Of a stretch of 32,362 bases of DNA, positions 8,410-15,093 are shown in pieces. Within the stretch, counting starts at the first letter, position 1, and the number at the start of each line of letters is the position of its first letter. A model generated the notes under the pieces. The model had not been told where the DNA came from, did no database searches, and was given only the letters and a program-made list of their open reading frames with translations. The position numbers were made by a program, and so were the translations under genes. This DNA is from an uncultured Oscillospiraceae bacterium (GTDB lineage Bacteria; Bacillota; Clostridia; Oscillospirales; Oscillospiraceae): assembly GCA_905234575.1 (NCBI GenBank), contig CAJOIG010000006.1:1-32362 (forward strand), given 5' to 3'.

Positions 8410-9851
8410 GCGTTCTCCTTTTTGGGTCGCTCGTCCTCGGCGAGGGCGAGGGTGAAGGTGAAGGTCGTCTCGCCGTTCTCGCTCGTGACGAAGATGTCCT
8501 GCCCGTGGGCAATGAGGATGTCCTTGACGAGATTGAGGCCGAGGCCGACGCCGTCCGGGTCCTGGCTGCGGGAGCGGTCGGACTTGTGGAAGCGGTCGAA
8601 AATGAGGGGAAGCTCCTCCCGCGGGATGGTGGCGCCCTGGTCCCGCACGCTGGTGTAGGCGAGGCCGTTCTCCTTCCATACGCTCACGCCGAGCTCGCGT
8701 CCCTCCGCGGCGAATTTCACGGCGTTGTCCACGAGGTTATAGACCACGCGCGTGATGGCGTCCTGGTCCCCCAGGACCTCGATGCCGTCCTCCGGCAGGT
8801 CCAGCTCCATTTCGAGGCGTTTTTTCGTCACCCGCTCCTCGAAGGACAGCACCGTCTGGACCACCATCTCCCGCAGGTCGAAGCGCTCCATGCGGACCCC
8901 CGCGCCGTCGCGCAGGCGGGACATATCCAGCATCGTCCGAACGAGACGGCTCAGGCGCTTCGTCTCGGAGGAGATCGCCTCCAGGTAGCGGCGCTCCTCC
9001 GCCGGGGGGATCGTTCCGTCCAGAAGGCCGTCGGCAAATCCCGCGATGGCGGTCATCGGCGTGCGGAGCTCATGGGACACGTTCGCCACGAACTCGCTGC
9101 GGCGCGCTTCGGTCCGGCTCAGGCTCTCCGCCATGCCGTTGAAGGCCCGGGTGAGGGTGCCGAGCTCGTCCGCCTCGTCGTAGCTCTCGACCCGGGCGGA
9201 ATAGTCCCCCCGGGCAAAGCGGTCCGCGGCCTCCGCCATCTCCCGCAGGGGCCGCGCCAGCCGCCGGGAGTACAGGAACTGCACGCACAGCGCCAGCGCG
9301 AGAACGCCGATCGCGAGCAGGATATAGGTCAGGATGAAGCCGCTCCACGCCTGGAGGAAGCCGCCCACCTCCGCGGTGACGAAGACATAGGCGTCCGTGC
9401 GGCCGGAGTGGTCGGGGACCGCCGTGGTGACCACATAGTGATCGGTCTCGTAAAAGCCGTCCAGGGTGCCGACCTCGTCGTAGGAGCCGCGCTCCCGGAG
9501 CGTATCCGTGACGCCCCGGCCGAGGCGATGGCCGATGTACGGCGAGACCCGGTGCGTATCGGAGCTCGTGAGGACGAGGCCGTCGGTGTCGGTGATGAAG
9601 ATGTGCGTGCCGCCGCAGCGCGCCACGGCGGCCAGGGTCATACGCAGCTCCAGGCTCGTCAGCTCGTCCTGCTCGTTCATGGCCTCGGCGAGAAGGCCGA
9701 TCTCGTCCGCGCAGGTATAGAGATTTTTTTCCTGCGAGCGGACGAGGAACACGCGGCCCATGGTCAGCATGGCAAGGCCGAAGACCACGAAGCACACGGC
9801 GAACATGCAGGCCGTGACGAGGAAGCTGCGGAAAAAGACGCTGCCCTTCAC
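8406..9851 (-). CDS. Sensor histidine kinase (HAMP, HisKA, HATPase; GTG start)
   Basis: Membrane sensor kinase of 481 residues. The first membrane helix is about 10-33, an extracellular sensing region about 40-168 and the second helix about 170-193. A HAMP linker (RRLARPLREMAEAADRFARG) leads to the phosphoacceptor H260 in SHELRTP. ATP-binding boxes follow: N box NLVDNAVKF at 372-380, a DQG G1 box at 404, FDRFHKSD F box at 418-425, and GVGLGLN at 434-440. The start is GTG at 9851, directly against the regulator's TAA with no spacer, so translation is coupled. The signal is unknown; the HtrA gene downstream suggests envelope or secretion stress. It is of the WalK/PhoR type. Confidence 0.94.
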   Translation of the reverse strand: MKGSVFFRSFLVTACMFAVCFVVFGLAMLTMGRVFLVRSQEKNLYTCADEIGLLAEAMNEQDELTSLELRMTLAAVARCGGTHIFITDTDGLVLTSSDTHRVSPYIGHRLGRGVTDTLRERGSYDEVGTLDGFYETDHYVVTTAVPDHSGRTDAYVFVTAEVGGFLQAWSGFILTYILLAIGVLALALCVQFLYSRRLARPLREMAEAADRFARGDYSARVESYDEADELGTLTRAFNGMAESLSRTEARRSEFVANVSHELRTPMTAIAGFADGLLDGTIPPAEERRYLEAISSETKRLSRLVRTMLDMSRLRDGAGVRMERFDLREMVVQTVLSFEERVTKKRLEMELDLPEDGIEVLGDQDAITRVVYNLVDNAVKFAAEGRELGVSVWKENGLAYTSVRDQGATIPREELPLIFDRFHKSDRSRSQDPDGVGLGLNLVKDILIAHGQDIFVTSENGETTFTFTLALAEDERPKKENA

Positions 9852-10547
9852 TTACGCTTCCCCGACCTCGAATTTATAGCCCACGCCCCAGACGGTCTTG
9901 AGGCGCCACTGATCGGAGACGCCCTCCAGCTTCTCCCGCAGGCGCTTGATGTGCACGTCCACCGTGCGGGAGTCCCCGAAGTAGTCGAAGCCCCAGACCT
10001 CGTCCAGGAGCTGGTTGCGGGTGTAGACCCGGTTCGGCGTCGCCGCGAGGTGATAAAGAAGCTCCATCTCCTTCGGCGGGGTGTCGATCTTCGTGCCGTC
10101 CACCACGAGCTCGTAGGAATCGAGGTTGATGACGAGCTTGTCGAACTCCAGGCGCTTCGCGGCGGGTGCGCCCTCCTCCCCCGCGCGGCGCAGCACGGCG
10201 TGGATGCGGGCGAGGAGCTCCTTCGGCTCGAAGGGCTTCGTGACGTAGTCGTCCGCGCCCATCTCGAGGCCGGAGATCTTGTCCTCCGTCTCGCCCTTCG
10301 CGGTCAGCATGATGATGGCAGCCTTCGAGAAGGACCGGACCTCCCGGCAGACCTGCCAGCCGTCCTTGACGGGCAGCATGATGTCCAGCAGAAGGACGTC
10401 CGGCTCGAAGCTCGCGGCCAGTTCCACGCCCTTGCCGCCGTCCGCGGCGTGGGCGACCTCGAATCCGTCCTTCTCGAGATACAGGCGCAGAAGCTCGGCG
10501 ATGTTGCCGTCGTCCTCCACGATCAGCGCGCGTTTGCTCATTTCCAT
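9852..10547 (-). CDS. OmpR/PhoB family response regulator
   Basis: Two-component regulator of 231 residues. The receiver domain has acidic residues E11, D12 and D13, phosphoacceptor D55 (LLLDIMLP), T82 and K104. The C-terminal winged helix (about 130-229) contains LLYHLAATPNRVYTRNQLLDEVWGFDYFGDSRTVDVHIKRLREKL, the OmpR-class DNA-binding region. The start is the first of two nearby ATGs, five bases after AAGGAG; the second, two codons later, is also possible. It is the first gene of the regulator-kinase-HtrA operon and probably activates its own promoter. Confidence 0.95.
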   Translation of the reverse strand: MEMSKRALIVEDDGNIAELLRLYLEKDGFEVAHAADGGKGVELAASFEPDVLLLDIMLPVKDGWQVCREVRSFSKAAIIMLTAKGETEDKISGLEMGADDYVTKPFEPKELLARIHAVLRRAGEEGAPAAKRLEFDKLVINLDSYELVVDGTKIDTPPKEMELLYHLAATPNRVYTRNQLLDEVWGFDYFGDSRTVDVHIKRLREKLEGVSDQWRLKTVWGVGYKFEVGEA

Positions 10548-10563
10548 AAAATCTCCTTGTGTC

Positions 10564-10611
10564 TCTTGGTCATTCTCGCCTAATTATATACCAAGAGGGC
10601 CGTCTTGGGTG
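10564..10611 (-). promoter_or_regulatory. Promoter region of the two-component operon with inverted half-sites
   Basis: On the minus strand TATAAT lies at 10583-10588, but no good -35 is found at the normal spacing, as expected for an activator-dependent promoter. The half-site TCTTGG/CCAAGA occurs three times (10564-10569, 10591-10596, 10603-10608), making two overlapping dyads around the -10 element. A candidate operator for the operon's own regulator. Confidence 0.5.
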
Positions 10612-10656
10612 AACAAAATGTAAAAAAAGCGGAGACAGGAAAGATTTTGCTTTATT

Positions 10657-10679
10657 TTAGCGTGCTAACGTGGTAAAAT
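10657..10679 (+). promoter_or_regulatory. Weak promoter and short dyad upstream of the amino acid binding protein
   Basis: TAAAAT at 10674-10679 could be a -10 element. Just upstream is the dyad TTAGC-GT-GCTAA (10657-10668) where a regulator might bind. No convincing -35 was found. Confidence 0.35.
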
Positions 10680-10718
10680 GCTGCTTGACTGAAACAACCA
10701 AGAAGGAGACAGAAACGA

Positions 10719-11531
10719 ATGAAAAAGCTCATCGCTCTTGCTTTGGCCCTTGTGATGGTCCTGGCCCTGACCGCCTGCGGCGGCTCGGCCCCCGCCAAGA
10801 CCGACGCTCCCGCCGCGGAGGAGCGCACGTCCTTCATCATGGGCATCGACCCCGAGTATCCCCCCTTCAGCTATCTCGGCGACGACGGCGGCTACACCGG
10901 CTTCGACGTGGAGATCTGCCAGGCCGCCTGCGACTATCTCGGCTGGGAGATGGAGATCTTCGGCGTGAACTGGGACGAGAAGCTCGTCCAGCTCGATTCC
11001 ATGGAGTGCGACTGCGTCTGGTCCGGCATGACCATCCTCGACTCCATGAAGGAGGCCGGGTATGTGATCTCCGCCCCCTACTACGACAACACCCAGGTCC
11101 TCGTGGTCAAGGAGGACAGCGGCATCGCCTCCTCCGCGGATCTGGCCGGAAAGCTGGTGGCCGTGCAGCTCGGCACCTCCGGCGAGGCGCTCCTGAACGG
11201 CGACCTGGCCGAGCTCGCCGCCTCCTTCGGAGAGGTCATCACCTGCGACAGCTTCCTCAAGTGCTTCACGGAGCTTGCCGGCAACTCCGTGGACGCGGTG
11301 TTCGTGGACCTGCCCGTGGCGGCGAGCTACTGCGCCGAGCACGACGGCCTTCGCATCATCGACGAATCCCTCGGCGCGGAGCAGTACGGCATCGCCTTCC
11401 GCTCCGGCGACCAGGCACTCTGCGACGAGATCGAGGGCGCCGTGGCCGCGCTGGTGGAAAACGGCACGTATGCCGAGATCGCGGCGAAATATCCCGACAT
11501 CGTGAACAACCTCCTGTTCCTGAGCGAGTAA
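10719..11531 (+). CDS. Polar amino acid ABC transporter substrate-binding lipoprotein (SBP family 3)
   Basis: Receptor of 270 residues with a lipoprotein signal (lipobox LTAC, C20) after an AGGAG site. The family 3 domain starts at MGIDPEYPPFSY and continues GGYTGFDVEICQAACDYLGW and VWSGMTILDSM. It ends in the canonical order with LRIIDESLGAEQYGIAFRSGD and a final helix (ALVENGTYAEI). The mature protein has eight cysteines besides the lipidated one, unusual outside the cytoplasm and compatible with an anaerobe. It heads a four-gene run with permease, ATPase and a racemase. The substrate is probably a polar amino acid; which one cannot be read from the sequence. Confidence 0.93.
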   Translation: MKKLIALALALVMVLALTACGGSAPAKTDAPAAEERTSFIMGIDPEYPPFSYLGDDGGYTGFDVEICQAACDYLGWEMEIFGVNWDEKLVQLDSMECDCVWSGMTILDSMKEAGYVISAPYYDNTQVLVVKEDSGIASSADLAGKLVAVQLGTSGEALLNGDLAELAASFGEVITCDSFLKCFTELAGNSVDAVFVDLPVAASYCAEHDGLRIIDESLGAEQYGIAFRSGDQALCDEIEGAVAALVENGTYAEIAAKYPDIVNNLLFLSE

Positions 11532-11557
11532 GCTCCCCCTATCCATCGGCCTTTCTC

Positions 11558-11587
11558 CCCGAAAGCGCGCTCCGGCGCGCTTTCGGG
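11558..11587 (+). terminator. Intercistronic hairpin after the binding-protein gene
   Basis: A perfect 13-bp stem (11558-11570 with 11575-11587) with a four-base loop is followed by a T-rich but interrupted tail. It is probably a leaky terminator or mRNA-stabilising hairpin that keeps binding protein above permease. Confidence 0.7.
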
Positions 11588-11621
11588 ACATTCTGTTTCT
11601 ATGTAAAATGAGGACTGCTCC

Positions 11622-12269
11622 ATGACCTTGATGACCATGATCGTCAAGATGAGCGAGGGTCTCGGCAAGACCTGCGCCATCTTTTTCCTGACGCTGCTGT
11701 TCTCTCTCCCGCTGGGCATGCTCGTGGCCCTGCTGCGGATGAGCAGGAACCGGATCGTCTCCGCCGTCACGCGGTTTTTCATCACCGTGCTGCGCGGCAC
11801 GCCGCTGATGCTCCAGCTCCTGGCCGTGACCTACGGTCCCTATTACCTCTTCGGCGCAAACGTGGCCCGCAACAAGCTCATCCCCGTCGTGATCGCGTTT
11901 GCCATCAACTACGCCGCCTATTTCGCCGAGATCTACCGCGGCGGCATCGAGTCGATCCCCGTCGGACAGTATGAGGCGGCGGAGGTCCTGGGCTACACCC
12001 GGATGCAGACCTTTCTGCGGATCATCCTGCCCCAGGTGGTCAAGCGCATCATGCCCAGCGTGACGAACGAGGTCGTGACCCTCGTAAAAGACACGTCCAT
12101 GGCCTTCACCGTCTCCTACCAGGAGATGTTCACCATCGGCAAGCAGATCGCGAACTCCCAGACGAGCTTCCTGCCCTTCGTGGTCGCCGGCGTGTTCTAC
12201 TACGTCTTCAACTTCATCGTGGACCGTGTGATGGGCCGGATCGAAAAGCGGCTCGACTACTACAAGTAA
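11622..12269 (+). CDS. Amino acid ABC transporter permease (His/Glu/Gln/Arg/opine family)
   Basis: Membrane permease of 215 residues, normal for the HisMQ/GlnP class. It has a hydrophobic segment at about 15-37, RGTPLMLQLL near 59, and the ATPase-docking EAA loop (YRGGIESIPVGQYEAAEVLGYTRMQTFLRIILPQ) at about 105-137. The VTLVKDTSMAFTVS stretch is also typical. It probably works as a homodimer because only one permease gene is present. The start has an AGGAC-like site. Thirteen bases separate it from the ATPase gene. Confidence 0.94.
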   Translation: MTLMTMIVKMSEGLGKTCAIFFLTLLFSLPLGMLVALLRMSRNRIVSAVTRFFITVLRGTPLMLQLLAVTYGPYYLFGANVARNKLIPVVIAFAINYAAYFAEIYRGGIESIPVGQYEAAEVLGYTRMQTFLRIILPQVVKRIMPSVTNEVVTLVKDTSMAFTVSYQEMFTIGKQIANSQTSFLPFVVAGVFYYVFNFIVDRVMGRIEKRLDYYK

Positions 12270-12282
12270 GGAGGACGCGAAA

Positions 12283-13059
12283 ATGACCGAGATCCCCCAA
12301 AACGGCGCGCCCTCCGCGCCCATCCTGGAGATCCGCGGCCTGCGGAAATCCTTCGGCGACCTCTCCGTGCTGAAGGACATCTCCCTCTCCGTGGAGCCGG
12401 GCAATGTCGTGTCCGTCATCGGCCCCTCCGGCTCCGGCAAATCTACCCTGCTGCGCTGCGCCTCCTTCCTGGAGACCGCCGACGGCGGGGACATCCTCTA
12501 CGACGGACAGTACGCCATGAAGGACGGCGTCTATGCCTCCAAGGCGGAGCTGAATCATTGCCGGACCCGCTTTGGCATGGTGTTCCAGAACTTCAACCTC
12601 TTCCCCCACTATTCGGTCCTGCGGAACGTCTCCGAGCCGCCGCTCCTCCACGGGGAGGACAAGGAGGAGGTCCGGGAGCGGGCAATGTCCCTCCTCAAAA
12701 AAATGGGGCTCGAAGGCAAGGAGAACGCCTATCCCTGCCAGCTCTCGGGCGGACAGCAGCAGCGCGTCGCCATCGCCCGGGCCCTGGCCCTCCGGCCCGA
12801 GATCCTCTTTTTCGACGAGCCCACCTCCGCCCTCGACCCGGAGCTCACCGGCGAGGTGCTGAAGGTCATCCGCCAGCTTGCGGAGGACCGGATGACCATG
12901 GTGGTCGTCACCCACGAGATGCCCTTCGCCCGGGCGGTATCGAACCGCGTCATCTTCATGGACAAGGGCGTCATCGTCGAGCAGGGCCACCCAGAGGACG
13001 TCTTCGGCGCGCCGACGCAGGAACGCACGAAGCAGTTTCTGCGGAACTACCAGTCATGA
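12283..13059 (+). CDS. Amino acid ABC transporter ATP-binding protein
   Basis: ATPase of 258 residues for the polar amino acid importer. Walker A is GPSGSGKST (47-55), the Q-loop glutamine is Q102 in MVFQNFNLFPH, a hallmark of GlnQ/HisP proteins, the signature is LSGGQ (154-158), Walker B is ILFFDE (174-179) with PTSALDPEL, and the switch histidine is in VVTHEM. The N-terminus carries about a dozen extra residues before ILEIRGL. A strong AAGGAGG precedes the ATG. Its stop overlaps the start of the racemase gene (ATGA). Confidence 0.95.
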   Translation: MTEIPQNGAPSAPILEIRGLRKSFGDLSVLKDISLSVEPGNVVSVIGPSGSGKSTLLRCASFLETADGGDILYDGQYAMKDGVYASKAELNHCRTRFGMVFQNFNLFPHYSVLRNVSEPPLLHGEDKEEVRERAMSLLKKMGLEGKENAYPCQLSGGQQQRVAIARALALRPEILFFDEPTSALDPELTGEVLKVIRQLAEDRMTMVVVTHEMPFARAVSNRVIFMDKGVIVEQGHPEDVFGAPTQERTKQFLRNYQS

Positions 13060-13811
13060 GCGTCCGATACGCGCTTCTCGATCCCACGGGCAACACGACG
13101 ATCCTTGTGGAAACGCCCGTGTCCCCGGCAGACCAGCCCCGGATCGCCGCCGGACTCATGGAAAAGGAGCCGTCCGCCGAGCAGGTGGGCTTTCTCACCG
13201 CGGCGGAGGACGGCGTTTCCCTCCGCATGGCAGGCGGGGAATTCTGCGGCAACGCCGCCATGAGCGCCGCCGCCCTGCTCCTCCTGGACCGCGGGATCGC
13301 CGCGGGCGTTTTCACCGTCGCCGTCTCCGGCACGGAGGAGCCGGTGCCGGTGGCGGTCCACCAGCAGGCGGACGGGAGCGTCCGCGGGACCGTGACCATG
13401 CCCCGCCCGCTTTCCGCGGGAGAGGAGCGCCTGCCCGACGGGAGCCTCCGTCCCGTGGTGCGCTTCGGCGGCATCACCCATGTGATCCTGGAGACCGCCC
13501 CGGACCGGGCATGGGCCGAGGCCGCCGCGCGGGCATGGTGCGCCGACCTGCAGGCCGACGCTCTGGGACTGATGTTCCTCGACCGGGACGCCGGGACCCT
13601 CCATCCGCTCGTCTATGTTCCCGCGGCGGACACCCTGTTCTGGGAAAACTCCTGCGCCAGCGGCACGGCGGCGGTCGGGGCCTGGCTTCTGGCGGAGACC
13701 GGCGGCCGCATCGACCTCCGGCAGCCCGGCGGGACCCTGACGGTCGAAGCCGCGGACGGACGCCTCCGCCTCACGGGAACCGTGCGTCTGCTGCATCGAA
13801 GCCGGGCTTGA
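13056..13811 (+). CDS. DapF-fold amino acid racemase/epimerase-like protein
   Basis: Protein of 251 residues with the diaminopimelate-epimerase fold signatures. The two catalytic-type cysteines are C64 in GGEFCGNAAMSAAA and C200 in WENSCASGTAAVGAW. Enzymes of this fold use a cysteine pair for cofactor-free proton exchange at the alpha carbon. The motifs differ from true DapF (which has CGNGxR and CGTG) and look closer to the side branch holding the histidine racemase CntK of staphylopine synthesis. The ATG overlaps the ABC ATPase stop by four bases, so it is made together with the importer and probably acts on the imported amino acid. There are no staphylopine synthase genes here. A specific substrate is not assigned. 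Confidence 0.82.
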   Translation: MSVRYALLDPTGNTTILVETPVSPADQPRIAAGLMEKEPSAEQVGFLTAAEDGVSLRMAGGEFCGNAAMSAAALLLLDRGIAAGVFTVAVSGTEEPVPVAVHQQADGSVRGTVTMPRPLSAGEERLPDGSLRPVVRFGGITHVILETAPDRAWAEAAARAWCADLQADALGLMFLDRDAGTLHPLVYVPAADTLFWENSCASGTAAVGAWLLAETGGRIDLRQPGGTLTVEAADGRLRLTGTVRLLHRSRA

Positions 13812-13836
13812 ACCCGGCGCGCGGATGCTGTATAAT
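13801..13836 (+). promoter_or_regulatory. Promoter of the WecE-like gene
   Basis: TTGAAC (13808-13813) and TATAAT (13831-13836) are 17 bases apart. The -35 element overlaps the racemase stop codon and lies in the loop of a 6-bp hairpin (13801-13806 with 13813-13818), which may also slow transcripts arriving from upstream. Confidence 0.8.
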
Positions 13837-13869
13837 AGGGACGAAATTCCTGGGCACGGAGGTGCGGCT

Positions 13870-15000
13870 ATGATCTCCTTCAATCTCCCGCCGACGGTGG
13901 GCACCGAGCTCGACTATATGCGCCAGGCCATCGAGAACCACAAGGTCTGCGGCGACGGCGCGTTCACGAAACAATGCCACGCCTGGCTGGAGGAGCGCTT
14001 CGGCGCCCAGAAGGTCCTGCTCACGACGAGCGGCACCTCGGCCCTCGAGATGGCGGCGCTGCTGTGCGGCCTTGCCCCCGGGGACGAGGTCATCCTGCCG
14101 AGCTACACCTTCTCCTCCACCGCGACGGCCTTCGTGCTGACCGGGGCAAAGCTCGTCTTTGCGGACATCCGCCCGGACACGATGAACCTCGACGAGACGA
14201 AGCTCGAGGCCGCCATCACGGAGAAGACGAAGGTCATCTGCGTCATGCACTACGCGGGCGTCGCCTGCGAGATGGACACGATCCTCGCCATCGCCCGGCG
14301 GCACGGCCTGCTGGTGGTGGAGGACGCCGCCCAGGGCGTCATGAGCACCTACAAGGGCCGGGCCCTCGGCACGATCGGCGATTTTGGCTGCTACTCCTTC
14401 CACGAGACGAAAAACTACTCCATGGGCGAGGGCGGCGCCCTCGTCATCAACAACGCCGCTTACAACGAGCCCGCCGAGATCCTGCGGGAAAAGGGCACGA
14501 ACCGCTCGAAGTTCCTCCGGGGCCAGGTGGACAAATACACCTGGATCTCCTACGGGTCCAGCTACCTGCCCAGCGACCTGAACGCGGCCTTCCTCTGGGC
14601 GCAGCTCGAGCGGGCGGACGAGATCAATGAAAACCGCCTCGCCGCGTGGCAGCGCTATTGGGACGCTCTCTCCCCCCTGGCGGAGGAGGGCAAAATTGCC
14701 CTGCCCGTCATCCCGGCGGACTGCGTCCACAACGCCCATATGTTCTACATCAAGCTCCGGGACCTGGAGGAGCGCACGGCGCTGACCGCCCATCTGCGGG
14801 AGGACGGTGTCCTGGCCTGCTTCCACTACATCCCCCTGCACAGCGCCCCCGCCGGGCGGCAATACGGGCGCTTTGCCGGCGAGGACGTGTATACCACCAG
14901 GGAGAGCGAGCGCCTCCTGCGCCTGCCGATGTACTACGGCCTTGATCCCGCGGACCAGGACGTCGTCGTCGCGAGCATCCGCAGCTTCTTCGGCCGCTGA
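13870..15000 (+). CDS. wecE: dTDP-4-amino-4,6-dideoxygalactose transaminase (WecE/RffA-like)
   Basis: PLP-dependent aminotransferase of the DegT/DnrJ/EryC1 family, 376 residues. It closely follows E. coli WecE in length and sequence: PPTVGTELDYMRQAI, ALTTSGTSALEMAALL-like region, PSYTFSSTATAFVL, HYAGVACEMDTI, EDAAQGVMSTYKGRALGTIG, and the PLP lysine K181 in HETKNYSMGEGG. WecE converts a dTDP-4-keto-6-deoxyglucose to the 4-amino sugar using glutamate. The start at 13870 follows GGAGGT; an in-frame ATG further up lies within the promoter. No other nucleotide-sugar or glycosyltransferase genes are nearby, so the end product (a surface glycan, presumably) is unknown. Confidence 0.9.
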   Translation: MISFNLPPTVGTELDYMRQAIENHKVCGDGAFTKQCHAWLEERFGAQKVLLTTSGTSALEMAALLCGLAPGDEVILPSYTFSSTATAFVLTGAKLVFADIRPDTMNLDETKLEAAITEKTKVICVMHYAGVACEMDTILAIARRHGLLVVEDAAQGVMSTYKGRALGTIGDFGCYSFHETKNYSMGEGGALVINNAAYNEPAEILREKGTNRSKFLRGQVDKYTWISYGSSYLPSDLNAAFLWAQLERADEINENRLAAWQRYWDALSPLAEEGKIALPVIPADCVHNAHMFYIKLRDLEERTALTAHLREDGVLACFHYIPLHSAPAGRQYGRFAGEDVYTTRESERLLRLPMYYGLDPADQDVVVASIRSFFGR

Positions 15001-15018
15001 CGCATAACGCAGAGAATC

Positions 15019-15054
15019 AAAGGATCGGAAGCTCCGGCTTCCGATCCTTTTTTT
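15019..15054 (+). terminator. Rho-independent terminator of the WecE-like gene
   Basis: A 14-bp stem (15019-15032 with 15037-15050) with a TCCG loop runs into a T tract ending at 15054. Confidence 0.92.
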
Positions 15055-15067
15055 GCTCAGATAATAA

Positions 15068-15093
15068 ATTATGTAAACTATATTATGTAAATT
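15068..15093. repeat. Two tandem copies of an AT-rich word at the 3' end of ade
   Basis: ATTATGTAAACTAT (15068-15081) is followed at once by ATTATGTAAATT (15082-15093) in the same direction. The second copy overlaps the adenine deaminase stop codon and its last two codons. The 14-mer recurs in inverted orientation inside and upstream of the gene (16283-16296, 16783-16795). TTATGTAAACT matches, as I recall it, the XerD-side arm of the Bacillus subtilis dif site, but no matching XerC arm is present. Confidence 0.8.

Noticed and set aside
8410..8679. N-terminal extension of the HtrA frame by 90 residues
   Set aside because: It lies within the kinase gene in another frame, is basic and low in complexity, and the ATG at 8409 overlaps the kinase stop in the usual coupled fashion.
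8505..10583. Very long open frames opposite known genes (also 10665-12494, 26857-28311, 28562-30790, 30582-32285)
   Set aside because: They lie antisense to genes with clear domains, have His/Arg/Gly-rich unfamiliar sequence, and result from the high G+C content leaving few stop codons.
13056..13811. Annotation as true diaminopimelate epimerase (dapF)
   Set aside because: The CGNGxR and CGTG hallmarks of DapF are replaced, and the gene sits in an amino acid importer operon, so only the fold is claimed.
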